Made by a program: the position numbers and the translations under genes. Under the pieces are notes generated by a model. It was not told the origin of the DNA and searched no databases. It was given only the letters and a program-made list of their open reading frames with translations. From contig MFJZ01000038.1 in assembly GCA_001781025.1 (NCBI GenBank), forward strand, positions 1 to 6,457: a DNA stretch of 6,457 bases, written 5' to 3'. Shown piece after piece: positions 1 to 4,908 of the stretch. The stretch comes from Candidatus Gottesmanbacteria bacterium RIFCSPLOWO2_01_FULL_49_10 (GTDB lineage Bacteria; Patescibacteriota; Microgenomatia; UBA10105; UBA927). Numbering within the stretch: the first letter of the stretch is position 1; each line of letters begins with the position of its first letter.

Positions 1-596
1 ATTTCATCAAGATTCTTAAAATTTACTCCGAAACTACCGATCGTGCTGTCTGGATGACGATGGCTAAATTCACTTAAGGCAGTGTTAAACGTACTTTTTT
101 TTCCTAAATGTTGATACGTTTGTAGAGACTCATGAACCTGTAAGCCCATGTATTCCATCGCCGAAATTAACTGAGAACTTTGAAGATGAAGCATGGCTCG
201 TCCTATCCCTAGGCGTTTGCAAAGAGTTGCGATATAATCCGATTTTTTCTGATCAGTTTGGACAAGAGTCCCGTTCTGTCGTAAATATCCATCTGTTGAA
301 TGAAGTTTTTGGAGTATATCATAATTTCCTTTTTTGTACGGCCCTAGTTCAATTATATTTGAGTCGGGTCTCAATAAACTACGGGATGCCCGTTCGGGAG
401 CGTTACTGGAAGCGACTAATGCTATGCCGCCCCAAACAGAGTTTCGGGCAGTGAAGGGTGAGATGCTGGAGGGAGTTATAAACTCTGCAACTAAGATTGG
501 TGCTCTGGGAATCCCCCTGATGAGCCCTAAGCGATTTGATGAGGGCACTGCGGTAGAATGAGCCGTACTTCTCAATGGTTTTTTATGATAACCCAT
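1..596 (-). CDS. Hypothetical protein, partial (runs off the left edge)
   Basis: The minus strand is open without a stop from an ATG at 594-596 to the window edge, about 198 codons, while the plus strand is broken by stops over 1-324. I do not recognise the family. The part from about residue 85 onward (complement of about 1-345) reads like a real soluble protein: pieces such as HSTDGYLRQNGTLVQTDQKK, YIATLCKRLGIGRAM and LISAMEYMGLQVHESLQTY alternate hydrophobic and polar residues and suggest mixed helix/strand. The first 80 residues are Ser/Arg/Pro-rich and less convincing. The true start could be an internal codon (GTG at 546-548 or ATG at 192-194), or a shorter plus-strand frame at 325-561 could be the coding one there. 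A TTGAAT-17-TATGAT promoter lies just upstream, about 6-12 bases before the ATG. No Shine-Dalgarno sequence is visible. The gene is divergent from the NAS-like gene and may share its control. Confidence 0.55.
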   Translation of the reverse strand, partial: MGYHKKPLRSTAHSTAVPSSNRLGLIRGIPRAPILVAEFITPSSISPFTARNSVWGGIALVASSNAPERASRSLLRPDSNIIELGPYKKGNYDILQKLHSTDGYLRQNGTLVQTDQKKSDYIATLCKRLGIGRAMLHLQSSQLISAMEYMGLQVHESLQTYQHLGKKSTFNTALSEFSHRHPDSTIGSFGVNFKNLDE

Positions 597-628
597 ACAT
601 GATTAATATCATACGATTATAATGATAT
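585..628. promoter_or_regulatory. AT-rich palindromic operator candidate between divergent genes
   Basis: A perfect 7-bp inverted repeat, ATATCAT (606-612) and ATGATAT (622-628) with 9 bases between, lies across the -10 of the leftward promoter. Further ATGAT half-sites lie at 585-589 and 599-603, and the last pairs with ATCAT at 608-612. A plus-strand TATAAT (618-623) sits inside the element. Position and AT-rich dyads resemble binding sites of Fur-family metal regulators, which would suit a metallophore gene, but the sequence is not a clean match to any Fur or Zur box I know. AT-rich chance palindromes are possible. Confidence 0.35.
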
Positions 629-636
629 GTATTCAA
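608..636 (-). promoter_or_regulatory. Sigma70-type promoter for the leftward unknown gene
   Basis: On the minus strand there is a -35 TTGAAT (complement of 631-636), a 17-base spacer and a -10 TATGAT (complement of 608-613). Transcription should begin near 600, only a few bases before the ATG at 594-596. The elements match consensus at four and five of six positions respectively. Confidence 0.5.
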
Positions 637-690
637 ATATGGGCCGTCATAAAGACCCGCAATTTAATTTATGATAAACTAGTAAATTAT

Positions 691-1491
691 ATGATTAGGA
701 GCAAATTGGATTTAGTCAAAAATTCTCTTCAAAACTTTTATACAGAGCTCAAGAGTAATAGCTCGCCAAGTGATTTCGAAATAAAAGAAGCAGGCGAAGT
801 CTTGCAAAAAATATTATTACAAAATAGTTTTAACGCTGAAGAACAGCGAGAATTAGCACTATTTATGAGAATAAATGATATGTTACCGTTATTTCAACGA
901 GTATTTGAAAAATTTGAAACAAACGTAGAGGCCGAATTTTCCCGTTCATTAATCAACAATAGTACAAACGTAAAAAAAACATTAATGAATGAATACTCAA
1001 CGTATAGCCGATATGTCATTTCACTCAAAAATGAAATTACATTAGCTAAAATAAACTCTAAAGATAACGTATTGTTCGTGGGTAGCGGTCCATTTCCTAT
1101 TACCGCCATACTTATTCATGAATTAACCCATGCCCATGTAGACTGCGTAGAAAAAAACATGACTTCAGCAAGTCTTTCTAATAAGGTTATAGCCTTTTTA
1201 GGCTATAGGAATTCTATTAGGGTAATAAATAAGGACGCGATGCATATAAATTATGCTCGGTATACGATGATCGTGTTTGCAATTTTAGCTAAACCATTAG
1301 ATAAATTGCTGGAAATTATGTGGTATCAAATTACACCGGGAACCCGTATTATCTATCGTTCAGCCAAAATGATTCGAGAAGCATTTTACGAAAATACGGA
1401 ACAGAATATCTCACAAACATTTAACGAATATAAAAAAGGAAAAATAGGAAGTAAACGAACAATTTCCTCCATTTTGTTGGTAAAAGATTAG
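691..1491 (+). CDS. Nicotianamine synthase / staphylopine synthase (CntL)-like protein
   Basis: Enzymes of this family transfer the aminobutanoate group of S-adenosylmethionine to an amine acceptor, which is another SAM-derived unit in nicotianamine synthase or D-histidine in CntL, to build metal chelators in the cytoplasm. From the ATG at 691 the protein has 266 residues, close to CntL and archaeal NAS. It has an N-terminal helical region, then an NEYSTYSRYVISLKNE block resembling the family's Y..Y...L..E helix (about residues 100-115). Next comes the SAM-binding Rossmann motif VLFVGSGPFPITAIL (about 127-141), the best family signature, then an acidic VDCVEKN strand end and a C-terminal Rossmann half. 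The frame is open from an ATG at 622, but that codon overlaps a TATAAT box, so I prefer 691. A TTG at 706 behind AGGAG is a third option. The gene is much AT-richer than the others, hinting at transfer. The acceptor substrate cannot be read from the sequence, and no opine dehydrogenase or transporter is in view. Confidence 0.8.
   Translation: MIRSKLDLVKNSLQNFYTELKSNSSPSDFEIKEAGEVLQKILLQNSFNAEEQRELALFMRINDMLPLFQRVFEKFETNVEAEFSRSLINNSTNVKKTLMNEYSTYSRYVISLKNEITLAKINSKDNVLFVGSGPFPITAILIHELTHAHVDCVEKNMTSASLSNKVIAFLGYRNSIRVINKDAMHINYARYTMIVFAILAKPLDKLLEIMWYQITPGTRIIYRSAKMIREAFYENTEQNISQTFNEYKKGKIGSKRTISSILLVKD
1188..1207. repeat. Perfect intragenic hairpin, 8-bp stem with a TTTT loop
   Basis: TATAGCCT (1188-1195), TTTT (1196-1199) and AGGCTATA (1200-1207) form a perfect stem inside the NAS-like gene, over the codons for V-I-A-F-L-G-Y. 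No U-tract follows, so it is not a terminator. It may be a chance fold or a weak mRNA structure. Confidence 0.5.
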
Positions 1492-1652
1492 CGTTCAGCT
1501 CGTTTCTTTTTGAAGACATGGAAATGCATGATGTTGTTGAGAATGGGGCATAGAACCTGAGGTTATTAGCTTATCTGTCTTATACATTCCCGCGTTTTTA
1601 AGACAGCGAAGTTAGTGTCACAGAGCAAGAGAAACTGAGGCAAGATAAAAGA

Positions 1653-2318
1653 TCAATGAATAGAGTAGGAGAACTCCCGTTTAATTTCTACGATTTTTCC
1701 TTCACGGATATATTGGATTTCCTTCTTGTTTGATTCTGGGATATATCCTCCGTGTTTAGGGGGAGATTTTTTTGAGTGTTTATACCGACCCTGATAGCCT
1801 TCGAGCACGGGTTCATTGAGCTTCTCAAAAAGCAGTTGGCAAATCCGTTCTCCGGGATAAAGTCGGATGACTTGAAAGCTCGTGTTGTTGTGAATCGGAA
1901 ACATGAGATGGCCCTTATATCCAACATCAACGATGCCGGTCAGATCCAGTCCGAGTCCTCTTCGATTTACGGATGAACGAGGGTATACGACCGCCATAAG
2001 CATCGGACTTTTTAAATGAATCATTTCCAAAGAGAATCCCATAATCATTTCTCCTGGAAGAATATCAAAGTGCTGGCCAGGCTTAAGAACGATTTCTTCA
2101 AAGTTGACGAGCTGGCCGTTTTTCATGGTGTAATAATCCAAAACACGGGCCGAGCGACCAGAGGAACGATCGACGGTGTTTTTTGGGACTCGAAATTTGA
2201 AACCGAGACGAAGATCGATGGCGTGGGGACGGAGTTGAAGGGTATCAAGCGGTGGATCGAAGACGAGTTCTCCGATGCGCATATATTCTATAAGTTCTCG
2301 TTTTATCAGAACAGCCAT
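1653..2318 (-). CDS. dCTP deaminase/dUTPase-family protein (dcd-like), probable dUTPase
   Basis: This trimeric-fold superfamily deaminates dCTP or hydrolyses dUTP, keeping uracil out of DNA. The 221 residues show the family blocks in order: PHAIDLRLG (31-39), the LKPG and LPGE turns (78-90), PRSSVNRRGLGLD (113-125), GIVDVGYKG (128-136), N143, and YPGERICQLLFE (154-165). A Y.GRY tail (175-179) resembles the Dcd C-terminus. D131 matches the Asp shared by deaminases and dUTPases. The deaminase's catalytic Glu (E138 in E. coli Dcd, ten residues after that Asp) is P141 here, so deamination is unlikely and dUTP diphosphatase activity or a non-catalytic role is more plausible. It is divergent from the two-domain relative at 2405. 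A strong promoter (TTGACC-17-TATACT) ends seven bases before the ATG, implying a leaderless or nearly leaderless mRNA, in keeping with the absence of a Shine-Dalgarno sequence. Confidence 0.85.
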   Translation of the reverse strand: MAVLIKRELIEYMRIGELVFDPPLDTLQLRPHAIDLRLGFKFRVPKNTVDRSSGRSARVLDYYTMKNGQLVNFEEIVLKPGQHFDILPGEMIMGFSLEMIHLKSPMLMAVVYPRSSVNRRGLGLDLTGIVDVGYKGHLMFPIHNNTSFQVIRLYPGERICQLLFEKLNEPVLEGYQGRYKHSKKSPPKHGGYIPESNKKEIQYIREGKIVEIKREFSYSIH

Positions 2319-2325
2319 AACTCAT

Positions 2326-2354
2326 AGTATATTTAATATCTATAGAAAGGTCAA
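2326..2354 (-). promoter_or_regulatory. Strong promoter, leaderless start for the dcd-like gene
   Basis: The minus strand has TTGACC (complement of 2349-2354), exactly 17 bases, then TATACT (complement of 2326-2331). Seven bases separate the -10 from the ATG at 2316-2318, so the predicted transcription start coincides with the start codon. Confidence 0.7.
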
Positions 2355-2392
2355 TGCTATAACTCAAGTTAGATATACCTATAGGCTTATAG

Positions 2393-2398
2393 TATAAT
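2393..2398 (+). promoter_or_regulatory. -10 box directly before the two-domain gene
   Basis: A consensus TATAAT ends six bases before the ATG at 2405, so transcription should start at or beside the start codon. The -35 is weak; the best candidate is TTAGAT at 2369-2374 with an 18-base spacer. No Shine-Dalgarno sequence precedes the ATG. Confidence 0.55.
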
Positions 2399-2404
2399 CA
2401 AAAA

Positions 2405-3361
2405 ATGATTCCCCTCGAATCACGTTTTTTACCTTACCGTGCTGTAGGCACTATAGCTTCAGCGCTTGACAGACAAGGACTTTACCGTATACGTCCGGAA
2501 AACGTTCAACAGGTCGGTATCAATATCGCGCCCACGGAGATAGTCGGTTTGTCTGATGGCAAGCCGGAAACACAGTCTGATGGCTGGAAATTACCACCCG
2601 GGTACTACAGACTGAATTTTGGTCTACGAATAGATAGGGGCATGATAGGACAAGGAGTTCAGCCAGCGGTAAACTTTAGAAGCAGCGTTTTTCGCTGTGG
2701 TGCCGTAGGAGGGCATGTTTTTGCAGATGGTGAGGAGGAGGATCCGCCTCCCGAAGCAGTTCTATATGGTGGACCACTTCAGGCAAATCTTCACGTGCTT
2801 AACCCTTACGGACTTCGTATAGAGCAGGGCGCCGAAGTAGCTCAGCTCAGCTTTAGAACACCTGGGGCAAGCCCCATATGTTCCGAGTTACTCTCACCGC
2901 TTCGAGTCTTGACATTTGGCAGTGAGGGGATACTCGGGGTAGGCAAAACGACACTTCCTGATTATATGCCAGTTGAGGGTGATGATCGTTGGGAACTAAC
3001 TGAAAATGTTCCGTATCTCGCTACGCTTCAGGGCACGGTAACGCTTGGTCCAGATGAGGTGGCTCTCATCCAGGCTCATCAAGGAGATTATCAGACGCAA
3101 CCGCTTTTATCACGTCTTGCTATCTATGGTGATGCTCTGGTAGATCCGGGTTACTCAGGGCCAGTAAGTACGTTGATCATTCCACGAGGGGATACGACAC
3201 TTCGTGTTGACCATGGCCTGGTTCGTTTAACTCGTTTTAACGTTATAAACGACGGGCGTGATATGCCAGTCTACGATGGACAATACGTCACGAGTAAACC
3301 CGCAGGGCCCGACGTGCAGTTTGGTGATGTGAGGGATTCTGCGTTTATGAGAGGATTCTAA
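2405..3361 (+). CDS. Two-domain dCTP deaminase/dUTPase-superfamily protein
   Basis: The 318 residues hold two successive dUTPase-like folds. Repeat one: VGINIAP (37-43), the LPPGYYRL turn (63-70), FRSSVFRCGA (91-100), N133 and IEQGAEVAQLSF (139-150). Repeat two: TLGPDEVALI (213-222), LLSRLAIYGD (234-243), VDPGYSG (246-252) and VDHGLVRLTRF (268-278). Tandem architecture occurs in the alphaproteobacterial-type 2'-deoxycytidine 5'-triphosphate deaminases, which are somewhat longer, but similarity is only at motif level. The position ten after D247 is L257, and the equivalent place in repeat one appears to be H130, so neither repeat keeps the deaminase Glu. The second repeat has also lost the RSS triad. 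Likely jobs are dUTP hydrolysis by one active repeat, or a binding or regulatory role. It lies back to back with the single-domain relative, 86 bases apart, and ends inside the tail of the glycosyltransferase gene. It starts directly at a promoter with no ribosome-binding site. Confidence 0.75.
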   Translation: MIPLESRFLPYRAVGTIASALDRQGLYRIRPENVQQVGINIAPTEIVGLSDGKPETQSDGWKLPPGYYRLNFGLRIDRGMIGQGVQPAVNFRSSVFRCGAVGGHVFADGEEEDPPPEAVLYGGPLQANLHVLNPYGLRIEQGAEVAQLSFRTPGASPICSELLSPLRVLTFGSEGILGVGKTTLPDYMPVEGDDRWELTENVPYLATLQGTVTLGPDEVALIQAHQGDYQTQPLLSRLAIYGDALVDPGYSGPVSTLIIPRGDTTLRVDHGLVRLTRFNVINDGRDMPVYDGQYVTSKPAGPDVQFGDVRDSAFMRGF

Positions 3362-4595
3362 TTTTACGACGGTCGGTCTGTTGCCACGTAAATGCGCAAC
3401 CGAACAATGCCACAAGGTATGCAGCATGAGGCTCGAGAAAATATCTGGAGAAAAACCAGACAACGGTCGAGCATAGGGCGATATACCACAACACGCTTCT
3501 GCTGGTTACATGAGTCTTATTTGCGTGCAAGAACGCTATGCCTACAGCTACCAACGCGATGCTCTGTAATATCCAAAAAGGGAACGAACTATATAGTGTA
3601 GGAATGACGTGTAGCTTATAGAGGAGCATGCTTAGGCCTATGCCCTCAATTGGGTGAATCGGTACATGAGATGCAGGGCTTGCTGCTACGTACAGGAAAA
3701 GACTTCTGATGAGAGAAGGAGCATTCCAGACCAAAAATGGAATGTAAACAATAGAGGAGCTTACCAAAAATGAGATTGATGTCAGGAAAAACGGTTTTTT
3801 GTGGTGCATTCGCCAAACATAATAAAGAATAAATGGGAGAGAAAGCCAAGCCGTCTGTTTCGAAGCAAAAGCCAATCCCAACAGCGTTCCCGCCACGAGA
3901 TAGCGTTGCCTGTCTATGCTAAATACTGCCCATAGTAACAACGCAAGCGGAACTATATCATTTGCTCCTTGCGTGAAGTTCGATACGAATAAAGGGTTGG
4001 CTATCCCCAATGCTAAGAATAGAAATAACCGACTGGTAACTCGAAACCTATATATAGCAAGGGCGACAACAGAGACAAATGCTATAAGGTAGAGTATTCG
4101 TATGTCTGACCAGCCGAGAAATCTGGAAAGTATAGCATACTGCGCTGCGGAGGAAAGCAGTAACAATGGAGGATAGACAGTGGTATAGAGTGCGGGATTT
4201 ATCGTATTGCCTGCATCATCCCGATAGTTCCATTGGGCTAAATCCGTATTGACATACGTACTATCATACGGATTTAGCCCAAGCAAGATATATCTACCAG
4301 CTATTTCTATCTGAAGTGCGGAATCGCTTACAAAGCTATAAGCCGGAGATTTGCGACGGAGGGCCATGATGGAGAGGGTTGGGTATACGACCATCATACT
4401 AATGATGGCGAGCAACAGAAAGAGCCGCACGTATAGCCATTTCTCTTGATTATGAAACGAGGCGACGGCGTACACGGCTGCAAGGGAAAGGGCGGAGGCG
4501 ATGTATTGTATGTCGTGGAGTATGCCCCACCCCCATCGGTTATACACGAGATAACTTGTGACAGAAGATAATACAATGATTCCATCAAGATTCAT
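3345..4595 (-). CDS. Polytopic membrane glycosyltransferase, GT87/DUF2029-like
   Basis: A 416-residue integral membrane protein with roughly ten or more hydrophobic spans (for example about 56-75, 165-181, 189-206, 214-226, 252-263, 272-290 and 341-356). It has the hallmarks of polyprenyl-phosphate-sugar-dependent (GT-C) enzymes: an acidic first outside loop, SDSALQIEIAGRYILLGLNPYD (shown here as its key residues D91, E97 and N108-P109-Y110), a following YPPLLLL span (141-147), QGANDIVPLALLLWAV (209-224), FASKQTAW (243-250) and a late SRYFLEPH (383-390). Such enzymes add mannose or related sugars to envelope glycans on the outer face of the membrane. The sugar cannot be predicted. It overlaps the 3' end of the plus-strand gene by 17 bases, a convergent arrangement that could produce antisense interference. 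The start at 4593-4595 is the first ATG, behind a TTAACG-17-TATAGG promoter. The Shine-Dalgarno sequence is weak at best. It is convergent or divergent to all neighbours, so probably monocistronic. Confidence 0.75.
   Translation of the reverse strand: MNLDGIIVLSSVTSYLVYNRWGWGILHDIQYIASALSLAAVYAVASFHNQEKWLYVRLFLLLAIISMMVVYPTLSIMALRRKSPAYSFVSDSALQIEIAGRYILLGLNPYDSTYVNTDLAQWNYRDDAGNTINPALYTTVYPPLLLLSSAAQYAILSRFLGWSDIRILYLIAFVSVVALAIYRFRVTSRLFLFLALGIANPLFVSNFTQGANDIVPLALLLWAVFSIDRQRYLVAGTLLGLAFASKQTAWLSLPFILYYVWRMHHKKPFFLTSISFLVSSSIVYIPFLVWNAPSLIRSLFLYVAASPASHVPIHPIEGIGLSMLLYKLHVIPTLYSSFPFWILQSIALVAVGIAFLHANKTHVTSRSVLWYIALCSTVVWFFSRYFLEPHAAYLVALFGCAFTWQQTDRRKIRILS
4233..4282. repeat. Perfect 17-bp inverted repeat inside the glycosyltransferase gene
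   Basis: TTGGGCTAAATCCGTAT (4233-4249) and its exact reverse complement ATACGGATTTAGCCCAA (4266-4282) are separated by 16 bases. On the coding strand one arm encodes the conserved GLNPY motif and the other encodes NTDLAQ a few residues later. The arms match over all 17 bases and stop matching immediately on both sides. No U-run follows, so it is not an ordinary terminator. Confidence 0.9.
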
Positions 4596-4609
4596 GCGTT
4601 TTATTTCTA

Positions 4610-4638
4610 CCTATACGATATCATGTCTTTTTCGTTAA
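4610..4638 (-). promoter_or_regulatory. Candidate promoter of the glycosyltransferase gene
   Basis: The minus strand reads TTAACG (complement of 4633-4638), 17 bases, then TATAGG (complement of 4610-4615), about 14 bases before the ATG at 4595. Spacing is ideal and the hexamers are moderate. Confidence 0.4.
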
Positions 4639-4656
4639 CACTAGGACGGGAGTGTT
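4637..4656. promoter_or_regulatory. Palindrome between the divergent glycosyltransferase and ileS promoters
   Basis: AACACT (4637-4642) and AGTGTT (4651-4656) form a perfect 6-bp dyad with 8 bases between. Its left arm touches the -35 of the leftward promoter and its right arm overlaps the -35 of the rightward one, so a dimeric regulator bound here could affect both genes. It is short enough to arise by chance. Confidence 0.35.
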
Positions 4657-4683
4657 GTGTGGTAGGGGATAGTATTGTATACT
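4655..4683 (+). promoter_or_regulatory. ileS: Promoter of the T-box/ileS transcript
   Basis: TTGTGT (4655-4660), exactly 17 bases, then TATACT (4678-4683). It predicts a start near 4690, just upstream of the first structured element of the leader. Confidence 0.6.
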
Positions 4684-4689
4684 GCTCAC

Positions 4690-4885
4690 TAGGTAGCACA
4701 TGCGCTTTATTCCGGTAATCACCGGAAGAGTCCTAATAGATTGGGGACGCGCAGCGGGAAGAACAGTCTGTAAGAAAACTTAGTAGATCCCGCCGGGTAT
4801 GCCCGTGACAGCTGGAACGAGACAAAAATAAGGTGGTATCATGGGCGTCGCTCATCCTTTAGAATAGGAGGGAGCGGCTTTTTTT
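4690..4885 (+). ncRNA. T-box riboswitch (tRNA-Ile sensing) upstream of ileS
   Basis: A T-box leader binds tRNA-Ile through codon-anticodon pairing and senses whether its 3' end is charged. Visible elements in order are as follows. A perfect 7-bp hairpin at 4710-4727 presents AATC in its loop, giving an AUC specifier at 4718-4720 followed by A. A stem GCGGGA/TCCCGC (4754-4759 with 4788-4793) encloses a GAA/AGUA loop-E-like bulge and a TAAG-AAAA-CTTA cap. A small CGGG-TATG-CCCG hairpin sits at about 4794-4804. The antiterminator is AAGG (4830-4833), the 7-nt bulge UGGUAUC (4834-4840), ATGGGC (4841-4846) pairing GCTCAT (4850-4855), and CCTT (4856-4859). The bulge's UGGU complements the ACCA end of tRNA-Ile. 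With the predicted transcription start there is no room for a canonical long Stem I, so this resembles the ultrashort class. The antiterminator is very secure, the specifier assignment less so. Confidence 0.85.
4847..4885 (+). terminator. Rho-independent terminator of the ileS T-box
   Basis: GTCGCTC (4847-4853) pairs with GAGCGGC (4872-4878), then TCCT (4855-4858) with AGGA (4866-4869), followed by seven T (4879-4885). The 5' arm reuses 4850-4858 of the antiterminator, so the two folds exclude each other. Uncharged tRNA should stabilise the antiterminator and allow read-through into ileS. The 3' arm contains AGGAGGG, an apparent Shine-Dalgarno sequence that the terminator also hides. Confidence 0.9.
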
Positions 4886-4908
4886 ATGTGCAAGGGTTGA
4901 TCCATTGC

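Noticed and set aside
227..561. Two short plus-strand frames (227-454 and 325/334-561).
   Set aside because: They overlap a longer stop-free minus-strand frame. The first has no family resemblance. The second has a plausible composition but begins only at a TTG after a stop and has no ribosome site, so I kept it only as a caveat.
622..690. ATG at 622 as the start of the NAS-like gene.
   Set aside because: It lies within a TATAAT box and the operator dyad, and the extra 23 residues exceed the usual family length. It remains possible.
1492..1652. Convergent spacer searched for a bidirectional terminator.
   Set aside because: Only very short dyads are present (for example AGC-GTTCA-GCT near 1491-1501 before a T-rich run). 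None is strong enough to call.
2016..2327. Plus-strand 103-codon frame opposite the dcd-like gene.
   Set aside because: It is antisense to a gene with clear family motifs and shows none of its own.
2863..2876. TGGGG-CAAG-CCCCA hairpin in the two-domain gene.
   Set aside because: Only five base pairs, inside coding sequence, with no U-tract. It is probably codon-driven.
4787..4789. ATC at 4787-4789 as the T-box specifier.
   Set aside because: Its last two bases pair in the GCGGGA/TCCCGC stem and it sits beside the loop-E-like bulge. The loop ATC at 4718-4720, followed by A, fits better.
4886..4900. ATG at 4886 as the ileS start.
   Set aside because: It is out of frame and stops after four codons.
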